Part shown: positions 1-12,287 of the stretch, in pieces
How positions within the stretch are numbered: position 1 is the stretch's first letter
Layout of the letters: every line of letters starts with the position of its first letter
Source: Rhizoclosmatium globosum
Taxonomy: Eukaryota > Chytridiomycota > Chytridiomycetes > Chytridiales > Chytriomycetaceae
Length of the DNA: 64,000 bases
NCBI GenBank assembly: GCA_002104985.1
Contig: MCGO01000008.1
Location: forward strand, 496,001 to 560,000
Reading direction: 5' to 3'
The notes under the pieces: model-generated
Told to the model about the DNA's origin: nothing
Database searches by the model: none
The model's input: only the letters and a program-made list of their open reading frames with translations
Translations under genes and position numbers: made by a program

Positions 1-963
1 TATTTTCCGTCCTCTGATTTCGCTTCGACAGTGTGGACATTTCAAGCCATCCGGAACAGGTGAAAGCTGGAAAAAGTCACCCGAAACAATCATTTGGATT
101 CCACCGAACGGTTCTGAACTTTCGCGCGCGATGCATAACATCTTGTGAATCTGGTGGTGTTGGCAGAGTTAATTAATATGAACTTGGTCTCCGAATATTA
201 ACAAACCAAATCCAGTACTGAATGAGAAACCATTGAGATCTCGTCAATTACCAAGATGTCAACGCTTTTCAAACGACATTTAATCTCCTTGCTTCGTTTC
301 ACCATATGCATCACGTTCGGAATGCAATGTGGACTCATTCCGAGCGAAAAAAATGAATTTAGAGTTTGGCCTTTCACTAATTAGAATAGTTCAGAGGAGC
401 TATTGATTCCATAAATTTCCAAAAACCTTGCAAGGCTGCTACACCTGTAGGAGCCGTCACAACGACGCTCCGTCCTTTGCTGCGAATGAAGTCAATGACT
501 GTTTCCATAGTAAACGATTTTCCAGTTCCTGCTGACCTGCAGCCATTTTTCAAACAAACAAACAAAAACCGTGAGTATGAAACTCTTACCCTGTGACGAA
601 ACAGTTCCTTCCTTCTTCAACCAGTTTTATGAGGAGCTTTTGTTCATCGGACAACACATTCATTCTTGAGTTGAGCTCACGTTCCCAATTCTTTGGAAGT
701 ACAGATTCGTGTGCGGTTTCAGTTCTCGCAGAATATGGCTCGGTATTTGAATATGACTCTGAGTTTAGAGGCACTGTGAGATTCGGCGGGTCCTGAGACG
801 CAACTAGTTCTTGGGCGCCAACGTGTTCGGGCACGACGGGCGTCGCTGTTGAGGGAGTTCAGTTGGAATGTTGAAGGAAGGTTGTTGGTTGCAACTTACG
901 CGAGGGCGGCGGCGATTCGTCGAAACAGTATTCGCCATTGATCAGATGGATCCTGCCTGCCAT
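1..963 (-). CDS. PIF1-family DNA helicase (paralogue A), truncated by the window edge
   Basis: This is a 5'-to-3' superfamily 1B helicase of the PIF1 family. The start at 963 opens a short first exon (MAGRIHLINGEYCFDE), followed by a 54-nt intron (846-899). A second intron falls within the Walker A motif near 540-590, giving GSAGTGKS across the junction. Further along are VTAPTGVAA (motif Ia), [13 protein letters not shown] (Walker B, motif II, around 250) and VSGDFFQLSPV (motif III, around 80). The remaining motifs lie beyond base 1. A second PIF1 gene in this window (6641-9875) is clearly related, but this copy lacks the RNase H-like N-terminus: only about 70 low-complexity residues precede the conserved QKLLI helicase start. 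PIF1 helicases act in nuclear or mitochondrial genome maintenance; which compartment applies here cannot be told. Family assignment is secure. Confidence 0.9.
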
Positions 964-1315
964 CAATCAGGGCCTTCGATTAGCGATCGAGTGCGAAGGA
1001 GAGTGAGTGAATGGGGGCACACTGACTTGGCGTTCGCGCAAGATTAGTGGCTGTCACTGACGCCACCGTAGTGCCGGACACTAGAAAATTTGAAGAGTCC
1101 GAAAATCAACTCGCATTCTGCAAACACTTTCACAGAACAACTTTTCTTCATATCTTTCTGATCTGTGAGAAGTCTTTGAACTTGGATAGGGTAGTGGATT
1201 GGCATCGTTTTACTCTACTTGGTACGTTTTATTGATCATACAAAAGATATGAATAAATCGATGTAATAAAGGGTTGACTTTATTTTGTTAACTATGAGAA
1301 ATGAAGAATTTGCAT

Positions 1316-3141
1316 TCAAGACGAGGTCAAAAAGGAGCCTTGAGCTGGTTGAGGCCTACTTGAACTGGGACCTCCACGTCCTTGTGGAAAAACTTCATGA
1401 TATTGAGGTGGATGTTCTGGCAACAAGTCAAGAACAGATTGAACTTCAATGGAATCCTGACCAACGCTCTTCTTGGCAAAGGTCTTGTTCTCAATCACAT
1501 CCCCTCTTTGCGCTTGATTCTGTAAACTGGCTTCTCGCACTCGCTTCACCATTTCATAAAAGCTGTCCTTAAGTTTGTCCATTTCGTCAACTCCTGACCT
1601 GCTAACGTTCTTGTCTTGAACGCCTTCCCACAAATCTTTGTTTCCAATATTGTTACTGACGCGAGAGCTCTCTTGGCTCAAGATTTGGAATGGTTTTACC
1701 ACTTGGTTGGCAAAGAGAATAACAAGGAGAAGCACAACAAGCGTAGTTCCAGCAAAAACTCCGAAACTGATGCCGATACTTAGAGGAAGGGCTTTCTTTA
1801 GGTTCGAAGTGGTGCTATCAACAATTGATTGGAGTTCGGTAATGGGAACAGACCCAACAGCAACCCAAGATGGAGTTTGAGACTTTGCTGCAGAATCACT
1901 TGCATAAATGGAGAGTGTCTTCCAGAGAATCAAGTACGGGACACCAGTTTGTGGGTCCTTTTTAGTGGGTTAGCTCATTAAACTGTATGCAGGAGTTTAC
2001 TCACAGTGTACGTTGTGGAGCCGTAATTGGACGTCAGGGTATTAATATCCTTGGAAGACGAAGATACAATTTGATTCCACAGCCCATCTGTAATCAAAGG
2101 ATTGGATGTATTTTGGAAGCTATAGTTTGGTGTGCCTTGATCGATATAATTGAAATTGGTTTTTGTGGAGGCAAGCATGAATCCATTCTGATCAGCAGTA
2201 AACACGGCAACATTGGAGTTTCCATATGTGTATGATTCTAATAAATTGGAAAGGTCTGACAACTTTGTGTTGACTGTAGCCACTCCTGCCAAACTTCCAT
2301 CAACCTTGTTGTAAAAGGTCTTGGCGGTACCAACGAGCCAACCACGACCGAAAGCAGACAAATATGGGGCCGTTATCGCGTATGAGGCAGGCGTGGCTTG
2401 ATTTTTGACGGCAGCAGAATACCACGAGCGAGTCCGTGGGTCATATGCTCCCAAGTTCAGGTTATCCCCTGTTCCTGGAAAACTCTTCAATAATCCACTG
2501 TCTTCAAATCCAATTTGAACAGATAAAACTTCGGGGCTCAGTTTGTAGATTGGTCGAACAAATGTATCCACGTGCGCAGCTTGATTGAGGGTGTTGGTTG
2601 TGGAAGAATTCAAAGAGGGCGGAGTGAATTTTCCATTTGATGTTTCGTTGTAACCAGCCAAGATCCAAACAGAATGAGTTGTGCTGATGGCTAATCCTGG
2701 GAAATGGTCTGCATTGCTCGGTTGGACCACTGGATTGTCAAGGGACTCTGGAGCACCATAGAAACTAGGTTCTTGTCCAGTAGAGTAGTCTGGGCGGAAA
2801 GAATCGCCAGTTGCAGTTGAAAGAACTGTGACAGCGTAGATAACATCGGTTAGGACATCTTCGAAGAGCTGCGCCGAGTTCGAAACAATTGATGATGCAA
2901 GACTATTCGCAGCTTGAGTTGTCAGCAAGTTTGAGGCAGTGTTCGTGAGAGAAGCCAGGGACCCGCCAATGAAACTCAGGGCGATCACTTCAGACAGAAA
3001 CAGAGACGCTAAAGCACACAGAATGAACCAGTAGAGCAAGTGATGCTTCAGTGGCGCGGACTGAGGAGGTGGACGCAGAAAGGACATTCGAGTGTTTAGT
3101 GTGGATGTTGGTTGGGTGGATGATTTTTTTGGGTTCTTCAA
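1316..3141 (-). CDS. dCache-HAMP membrane receptor-like protein with no visible output domain
   Basis: The product is a two-exon membrane protein of about 590 residues with a 47-nt intron (1958-2004); splicing joins TYT to DPQTGVPYL. An N-terminal membrane segment (LLYWFILCALASLFLSEVIA) is followed by a large extracellular region with dCache hallmarks, including YDPRTRSWYSAA and later VAVFTADQNGFMLAST. A second hydrophobic segment (GTTLVVLLLVILFANQVV) leads into a HAMP-like stretch. The protein then ends in about 90 low-complexity residues with no kinase, cyclase or TPR domain. dCache domains are extracellular small-molecule sensors in bacteria and eukaryotes. The ligand is unknown, and signalling through a partner is inference. 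The gene is head-to-head with another dCache gene starting at 3236. An alternative start is MSFLRPPPQ, 19 codons downstream. Confidence 0.82.
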
Positions 3142-3235
3142 GTCCGCAACAACAGAAAGACACTTGCTCCTCCACTCAGCCGCCAGCCAAGAAGCTGTTT
3201 TAAACTATCAAGAGAAAGACCACTGCTCTCCAAAC
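3142..3235. promoter_or_regulatory. 94-bp divergent intergenic region between two dCache genes
   Basis: The start codons of the two dCache genes lie 94 bp apart on opposite strands. Both promoters and both 5' leaders must fit here or overlap the neighbouring coding sequence. No TATA-like element or repeated motif was confidently seen. Shared regulation is inferred only from the geometry. Confidence 0.45.
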
Positions 3236-6200
3236 ATGAAGTTCTCTGGACAGATCCTTGTGCGTCTGGTTGTCCCGATCGTTCTGGGCTTCCTGTTGAT
3301 CGGCCTCTGTGCCATGGTTCTCTTCTTCGCCAAGGTGCCTGGCGAGATTGACAACATTCAAGCGCGATTGGAAGCCAATGAGTATTCGCACTTTGGAAAC
3401 AACGCTGCCGGTGCGGCAAAGTAGGTTTCGTAGTTTGAGTGTTACTATCGGTAAACCTAACTCTCGTCAGACTCGTCGACAATATCTTCTCAGACTTTGC
3501 CGTTCAAATCACTGCTGCTGCCACGCAGGCACGCAACGTGCTCGGCCTTGACGGCTCTTCTGAGGATCCAAAAGTGCCAACTGCTTCAATCTACCCATCC
3601 TACTTCGCTGGCCAGCTGGATGGCGTCGATCCACCACTTCCTCCGAATCCTCTCGATGTATCTGCCTACTTCAACGTGAACATCACAACATTGGCCCAAT
3701 TCAAGGCGATGCAACCAGATATCACTGCAAATCTCGACAATGTTTTCCGCTCTGCTGTTGTAAATCAGCCTCGTATTCGAGGAATCCAAATAGCATTCCC
3801 CGACGGCGGTTGGAGAATCTATCCATTAGTGTACAATCTGTCAACTTTTAACCCACTCAACAATACATTCTGTAATGGAGAAGACGTCGCTCCAGAATTC
3901 CGTGGATCTGCTGGGTTTAAGCCAATTTGTCGCCAGTTTTACTTGACTGCCATCAACGCATACCCTCCGTCCAAACCGGGTCCTCCTAATGGAATCACCC
4001 CTGCTGTCTTCACCAAACCTTACCCATCGGCAATCACTGGTCAGCTTCTTGTTGGTGCCTCTATCAGTCTGTACAAGAACAAGCAGTTCTACGGAGTCAT
4101 CAGCTTGCAGATTCTTGTCGCATCGCTTGCAAACAAGTTGGCCAACACTCCAATCCTGAACAACGGTTACATTTACATAATTGAGGTATTTCTATCTCTT
4201 TCTTTGAAGAAAATCACAATATTATTCCAAAACAGAAAGGCGGAAATGTCGTCTTATATCCTCAATCCCGAACCAGCTTGAATATTTACAATGCTGACAT
4301 GACGACGTCCATTTCGGCTGTTGAATTCAACAGCGATGCCGGTCTTACTGCCGCGTTTTTGAACCAAGTCAATACCCTGACGGACACGAACCGAACTGGA
4401 ACGTTCAAGAAGCCAGATGGTTCTACTTGGACTTTTTCTGCGGCTACAGTTAATTCCACTTCTCATATTCTCATTGTTGTCGCGCCAAATTCCGACATTT
4501 CTGCACTATCTGACAGTATGAAAAGGTCTTATATAACGCTTCTGGCCGTTGCAGTTACAATCACCGTACTCTGCACTGTCATTGCTGCTTGGATTAGTTA
4601 CCGAGTGACAGGCTCTTTGGCTCAAAAAATTCTGAATCCCATGGAAAGTATGGTAGCCAAGTTAAGCAATATTGCTGTCAATGAGCTTCACTTTGAATTT
4701 GAAAACAAGCCTCTGTTTTCGCAAGAGCTAAACAATGTTAACGATAACTTCAAGAACCTTTTGGTAAGTGGTAATTACATCATCAACAAAATCAACTTAC
4801 CGTTGTCAGACTGCTGTCCGGTTTGGAAATACCGCATACTACAATGACGACCTCATGTTAGCTCTTGACAACTATCTTGCTGCAGAAGCTATGATGATTC
4901 GATTGGGAAATGAGCGAGGCCAGGGAGTCTGCGCCAACAATCTCGGAAATGTGTATCGAATGCTTGATGGCGAGTTTCAGAAGGCTGTCAATTCTTATAA
5001 TCGAGCAGTCGCAATTGGTAACTAGAACTTCAACTTGTCACGTTTATCCTTTTAACAATTTTACCAGCGACTAATATGTTGAACAACCCATCCAACGGCG
5101 AAGATACTCAGGCAACTCTTCGAACAGTTCTCGCCAATCGACTCAATAATATGGGTGTGCTATTCAAAGAGAATACAGTGGATGGAGTCCTCGGACGTAT
5201 CGACGCTGCAAATGCAGAATCGTTTTTTGAAAAGTCTCTGGCCCTTCACAGGCAAACAGACAACCTTGAGGGAATTGCACAAGTATCAGGAAATCTTGGT
5301 CAACTATACCTCACACCAAGCGTCAACAAACTTGCCAAAGCTGAAGAGCTCATCACAGACGCATTTCATCTGGTCAGAACACGAAACAACGACCCAGTTG
5401 CATTCCAGTACGCTTGCTTGAACATGGGACTCCTCTGTGAAGCTCAACACAAATATGCTGAAGCTGTAACATGGTACCTATACGTGCTCCAGCGGTTTGA
5501 CGTTGCTGTCAAGTTCATCCAAAAACTTGTTCTTACGCGTTTAATTACACTTTGTGAAGAAAAAGACTTGAGTAAGGGTGTCGATAGGCCTGAACTCGCG
5601 AAGGTGTTGAGGGTTATGGCTCAGCCGGTGTTTGGCGAAATTGATGTGGCTTCAGGTAGTTCTGAAATGAAAAAGAACGTCACGTTTGTGTTGGATACAT
5701 CAGGTACAATGTTTGTAAAGTTGCATGAATATCCCCGTTCTAACCTATATGGAATTTGTAGGATCGATGACAGGCACATACATTCGCACATGTCGTGCTT
5801 CAATCAAAGAGATTATCAAAAAGAACTGCACTGATGCCGATACCATCTCTCTCCTCAAGTTCGACCATCGATTCCAGCAAGTCTTTTCAGAAATGTCCAA
5901 ATCGGATCCTAACCAACTTACACAAATGTTCCATTTAATTGATACAAATACGGAAGCGGAGGGCGGAACCGCATTCTACGACGCCATTGCGTTTGCGCTC
6001 CGAGATATTGCAATGGCTCCCAAGTCACAAGGCGATAAATGGATTGTTGCTTTGACTGATGGAGATGATGTAAGTCCTAACAAAGTCGCATCGAAGCAAG
6101 CTATGGAAAAGATTTTTGGTAAGCACAAGGATATTGGCTTGATTGTCATTACTGTTGGTGCTCTACGAACGGAAGCTGAGATCAAAAGAATGGTTGCGTT

Positions 6201-6324
6201 GGCTGGGGATAAGCGAGGAATGCTGATTCGTTCTGAAGCAAATTCGGGTGGTATCAAGGATGCTTTTGGACAAGCTGCCAAAATAATGGCTTTACGGGGT
6301 AATGTGAACGTGGAATCTTTGTGA
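3236..6324 (+). CDS. dCache-HAMP-TPR-VWA membrane signalling protein
   Basis: A six-exon gene with introns at 3421-3470, 4186-4235, 4764-4809, 5018-5067 and 5704-5761. The spliced frame is exactly 945 codons including TGA, with no correction needed. Domains in order: an N-terminal membrane anchor (VPIVLGFLLIGLCAMVLFFA); an extracellular dCache-like region of about 390 residues; a second transmembrane helix (LLAVAVTITVLCTVIAAWIS); a HAMP-like linker; TPR repeats (ANNLGNVYRMLDGEFQKAV, GNLGQLYL, LNMGLLCEAQHKYAEAV); and a C-terminal von Willebrand A domain. The VWA metal site is intact: the 5704-5761 intron splits it, and splicing gives DTSGSMTG, the D-x-S-x-S MIDAS motif. No enzyme domain is present, so output probably goes through protein-protein contacts. 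The start MKFSGQ was chosen because it directly precedes the signal anchor. The domain order is unusual; the animal CACHD1/alpha2delta order is VWA then Cache. Confidence 0.85.
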
Positions 6325-6640
6325 TTGTGAAATAAACCATCATCTCATACTTATGCAAATCTATTTTTTGATCAAAGAGCAATCATTTCTTCATCATTGG
6401 GCTTTCCAACGTATCAGTTGCACCACGTTTCATTCCTGCAAGCGCACCAGACTCACTCTCAATCACCATCTCCCAGAATGCATCTCCTTCACTTTCATCT
6501 AGAGTCTCATAAATATCCTTTGAAGGGCTTGGTACCAATAAGACCTTTTCAATACGTTCTCCCTTCTCCTCCTGTTCACGTTTCAGGAACTAAAAACAAA
6601 TTAGCAAGACATATATGGCAACTAAACTAAATACTTCATC

Positions 6641-9600
6641 TTAAGATTCTTTCAAGAAAGAAATCAAGTTTCCGGCAGGATCGGCTAGCCCTCTTCCGAT
6701 ATCGTCAAAGTGGGCACCGATTGTCGCAATCAATGTCGATTTCCTAAAAACAATCATCAATACATAAATCGTTACCCAAAAAACTTACCATATGTCGTTC
6801 GATGCAGCCTTCACGACGAGGGCTTTTCTTTCTTGTGCTTTTCCTGCATCATAAAACTTCTTCACCTCAGGATGAGCCCGAACCTTGTCTCTTGGCACAG
6901 CATCGAATCCTTTTGTGCACTGTAAATGAAGACCTTCCAGACTTTTTACACGCGATAACGCGACATACGCTTGTCCATCTGCAAAACATGACCTCAAGTC
7001 AATTGATGCCAAATCAAGCGAAAGACCCTGTGACTTGTGAATGGTCACCGCCCATCCAAATACGAGTGGAATTTGAGTTCTCCACATTTTACTGGTTTCG
7101 TTGAACTAAACAGGTAACTTAGTCAGGACTTTGGTTGTTCAATGCCATACCTCAACGTCAAAGTTTTGCTCAGTAATAGTCCGCATAACTCGATTTTTGC
7201 CAAACACAACAATTGGGTACTTGATTCCGTTGAATTTCGTACGACCAGCTTCATCCTTGTCATACTCGAAATCAATAACAACACCACGACTTCCATTGAC
7301 GAGTCCTTCAGAAACAGAAAGGTTTGTGATAAGCATAACTTGAGTTCCAATTCTCAGGTGAATGGCTGCAGGAGCTTGGACGTACTGCTCGATTGCAGGT
7401 AGAAGCTAGTTTTGGACAGTAAGATACTTCTGTATTGCAAATTACGAACCTCATAAGCCTCATCATTGGATGCATGATCGCTGCAAGTGTAGGTATGTAC
7501 TTCTCCACCTTGTAATTCGCCAAAGAAACGATTGTTGGTTGCGTCAGCCCTTTTGAAATTGTGTTCACCGACAATCAAACTTATATGGTTAGGAAATACA
7601 TTTTCTTGTGTGTAACTAATCGCGTTGCAATTAATTCGGAGGTATCGAGGGATCGTGTGCATTTGTTCAACACTCTGCTGTCAGCTTCTGTGAGAATGCC
7701 GCGACGAATTCGATTCAGTAGTCCAACAAATTCAATATCATCTTGACGAAAAACCTAACGAGATTATCGTACTGTCATCAGGCTGACATATGGGAATATT
7801 ATTAAATACCTTGGTAAGTTCAACAAACTCAAAGTTGCACTTTTCCCAAACTGGACTCTGAAAAGCAAACAAAGTTCTCGGATCAAATTCGTGGACTCGT
7901 CTCTGTTTCTGGTGACAAGCCTTGTTCAAGCAACGTGCAACCGCCATATTTTCTTTCAAGACAAGGACATCGAATTGAAGACATTTTGAGCATTGAGGAC
8001 GGTCTGGTACAGGTGGAAGCTGAAAGAAATCTCCAGATAGAATGATTTGAAGTCCTCCAAAGGGCTTGACGGATTTCAATATTGCTCGTGCAATGTATTC
8101 CACCTGCACTTGATTAGAGAGTTTGTAAAAACTTCAAAACAAAAACCCACTGCTTCAAACATCTTGTGTGAAACCATTGAAATTTCATCAATAATAAGAA
8201 CATCTAGTTCAAGCCATTTTGCACATGCTTTCTCTCCCATTTTCCGCACAATCATATCCGGATCGAGAGGACCGATTCCTAGGGATGCGAATGAATGGAG
8301 TGTAACACCCTTGACTGCGCACTGATAAGTAAATTATATGTTACGCCATTGAGATGGAAAACGGACCTTGTAATGCAGCAACTCCCGTTGGCGCTGTGAC
8401 AGCAACGCGTTTTCCTTTCGATCGCAAGTACTCAATCACCGTTTGCAATGTGAAACTCTTTCCTGTTCCTGCAGAACCTGTAATGAAACAGTTCCGTCCT
8501 TGTTCGATCTTGGAAATCAAATTTCGTTGCTCAGGAGATAGTTTTTTTAGCTTTTCGTGTAATTCGACTGGTGGTGGGGTATATGTTGAAACCATTGGCT
8601 TTTGGGGTGATTCGGGAATAGTTGGGTTTTTTGTTGTCGAATCTGAGTCGTCAAGCTTGTTTTCGGTAAGTTCTTCTTTGACATTTGATTCCGTCGCAGT
8701 GGAAAGGAATTCGTCTTCCTTCTTCACTTCAAGAAAACTACTTTTTGTAATTCCAAATTTCGACAAATACTTCTCCGACGAGTCCAGTCTCTGTTTGCGT
8801 AATTCAGATTCACGCTTCCTTCGCTCTTCTTCATTGGCTTTACATCGTTCAGTCTTGTCAGCTGTGGTTTTTGATCCAAATTTGTTTCTTGTGCTTCGTA
8901 TAATCCCAATATTATCATTCGATAGCTTCTTTTCGTCAATTTTCAGTGGTTCATTAAGAGAATTTGCCAATCCTTGTAAGGATTCCTCAAATAGTGAGGT
9001 GGGTGGTTCGAATGATGGAATAGCGAATGAACTCTTTGGAGTAGGCTGAAGAATTGGCTCAGATTCGACAGGAATGATTTCAAGTTTTATATGTGCTTTG
9101 GTATCAGACATAATGGATGGTTGAGGTATGATTGAATGGCTTGATTCCGAAGTTGGTGATGTGCCCACCTTGACAGAAGCTTCGAAAACGAATGAGCGCA
9201 ATTGATTGTTGCTTTAAACTTACGAGAAGCTAGTGTAGCCTGACTGTCTTCTTCCAAGTCACTTGAATGTTTGACTCCTGAAATCGGACACTGGTCAGTT
9301 GTAGTTGCCTGTGCAGCCGAAGGTGATACCACGGTTGGAGTACGATATATATCCTGCATTGAATCCAATGCTTCGCGAGCCAGTGCATGAGCAGCGGAAT
9401 CGTCCGCCTTTTTGACAACGGTGAAAGAGATGTTGTTCTTGAAGGAGCTCGAGCGAATGAGGGCCCAGGCAGTGTTGTGCAATGACTGCATAGCTGGATT
9501 GCGGACCTTGAATTCGCCGGACATCTGATCGAACGAGTTGCGATGTCAACAACCAAACCACCACCAAACACCAAAACAAACACCAAAACAAACCTGTTTC

Positions 9601-9875
9601 ACAACAACTTCCAACGCGCCACAAACTTCAATCGCCTCAAATTGATTCGCCGACGCGTGGCCGAGTCCGAGCAAAAGACCCGAATACTCGGCAACGTTGT
9701 TCGTTGACGACCCTTCGAGAACTGTCGCCGCAGAAACAACTGCAACGCCGTCAACGCGGATCTCGGCTGAACACGCGGCTTGGCCTGGGTTGCCTCGGTT
9801 GGCGGATCCAAAGAAGAGCTGCGCTGTTCGGGTCATGCTTTTTGGTTGTGAAGTGGTGAAGTGTCCAGAAACCAT
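6641..9875 (-). CDS. RNase H-like domain fused to PIF1-family helicase (paralogue B)
   Basis: The gene is complete across the helicase core. The N-terminus has the plant/bacterial-type RNase H outline ([26 protein letters not shown] joined to [10 protein letters not shown] across an intron). Against the usual D-E-D-D carboxylates, the first D reads G ([11 protein letters not shown]), E is kept (NNVAEY), the second D reads A (VCGALEVV) and the last reads H (DSAAHALA). Hydrolysis is therefore unlikely; hybrid binding is inference. After a polar linker come [17 protein letters not shown], the Walker B region near 8200, [27 protein letters not shown] and [16 protein letters not shown], so the helicase motifs are complete. 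Short introns interrupt it throughout. The reading frame stops at TAA (6641). A further open stretch at 6383-6590 (FLKREQEEKGERIEK) may be an alternative last exon. MTRTAQ at 9836 is an alternative start. Confidence 0.87.
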
Positions 9876-10130
9876 GAAAAGTCTATCCTAGTAATAACCC
9901 TTTATTTCTATAGAATACGTCTATGATGTCTAAAAGGATGCGAGAGGGTGAGAGATTGAGAGTTTGGGAAGCTTTCTGAGTCTGTTCAAATTGATTCTTT
10001 TCATCTACACAACAACTCATACTGTGCCTCAAGTGCAACATCCATCTCAGCGCTTGGCAAATGGGCCCAGAGTAATTTCTTGTCTGTAGTTCGTCTTGTT
10101 AATAACAGCATATTTCAGTAGAAGTACCGC

Positions 10131-11184
<1,054 letters not shown>

Positions 11185-11344
11185 CTTGAGAAGGTGAAAC
11201 GGTCAGATCACGCGTTGTGCAGAGAACAAACTCACGAGGTAGAGAGATATGTGAATCTGTGAAGAAACTAGGGCCCCTTTCGCAAATCCCAAATTAAAAG
11301 GTCGCAGGAGATTGTCGTTTGTAGAATTGTCGTTATAATAACTA

Positions 11345-12244
11345 TTGTACTGCAGACACTATCTTCTTGGAATTTTCATGCATTCGATTCAAACGAGGCG
11401 CTTGTTGAGGCTTGCATTCTTTTTGTTGATAGGTTTTGTTCATATTTGTTCTCGAATGCAAAGCGACCCACAAGTGCCCCTTTACTCCTATTCTCCCTAT
11501 GTTTCTCCTTTAAGGTTGAGACAGAGCGCTAGTGTAATGCAAATCGCACCAATCAAAGTTGTTTCAAGTGGATGGTCTGACTCTAGCACACTCGGTGGCA
11601 ATGCCAATGTATCGCCAGGAATAGAAAAGAGCCCTACAACAACTATTGAAAGCGACGATGAAACCTTAATCACACTTATGAAGCAAAAGAACTTCAATCG
11701 AAAGAATCGCCAGAATCATGCCGGGAAACATGTTCTGGAAGATGACGGACCGGCAGCTGAAGTTATTCGTCGACGGCGTGTATCTTTTGGAGGCGTTTCT
11801 GATGGACTTATGGCAGCTGTTCCACATCAACATGCTCCTAAACCTTCGAAAAGCTCGCTGAAGACGTCGTCATCACAAGCGTCCCTTACACTTTCACGCG
11901 AAGAAGAAGAAGAGGACAATATACCAATATTTATTCTTCACGCTATTCAAAGGCAAAGGAAAGCGAGTGTTGCGCCATCAGATATGGTCATATCGCCAAT
12001 TGTAAGCCCAAGAGCACAATCAACTCCAAGCCTTGCTCAAACCTCCAACAATTCAGAGATGAACATCGATGTCGCCGATCACAGTAAAAGCATCAAGAAT
12101 GTGGAGACTATGAAGCCTCAGGATATTGTGAAGCCTGCGCCTCTGTCGAAACGGAAATCAAGATTCTCTATCACGAACCTCTTCAAGAAGGGAGAGTCCG
12201 AGCCATCAAAGAAACCAAAGCTATTTTCATTCCTCAAAAAGTAA
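11345..12244 (+). CDS. Unrecognised basic, low-complexity protein
   Basis: I do not recognise this protein. It is a single uninterrupted reading frame. The annotated start gives a hydrophobic N-terminal stretch (LLRLAFFLLIGFVHICSRM), but the methionine at 11456 (MQSDPQVPLYSY) is equally likely and would remove it. The remainder is Ser/Pro/Lys-rich. It contains basic, kinase-site-like clusters (RRRRVSFGG, QRQRKASVAPSD, KRKSRFSITNLFKK), an acidic run (EEEEED) and a C-terminus rich in Lys and Phe. RRVS and RKAS resemble protein kinase A sites. It ends 43 bp from the convergent stop of the next gene. Confidence 0.6.
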   Translation: MYCRHYLLGIFMHSIQTRRLLRLAFFLLIGFVHICSRMQSDPQVPLYSYSPYVSPLRLRQSASVMQIAPIKVVSSGWSDSSTLGGNANVSPGIEKSPTTTIESDDETLITLMKQKNFNRKNRQNHAGKHVLEDDGPAAEVIRRRRVSFGGVSDGLMAAVPHQHAPKPSKSSLKTSSSQASLTLSREEEEEDNIPIFILHAIQRQRKASVAPSDMVISPIVSPRAQSTPSLAQTSNNSEMNIDVADHSKSIKNVETMKPQDIVKPAPLSKRKSRFSITNLFKKGESEPSKKPKLFSFLKK

Positions 12245-12287
12245 TGTTCTCAATAAAGTTATGATAGAAGGAAATCCAGGCAACAGA

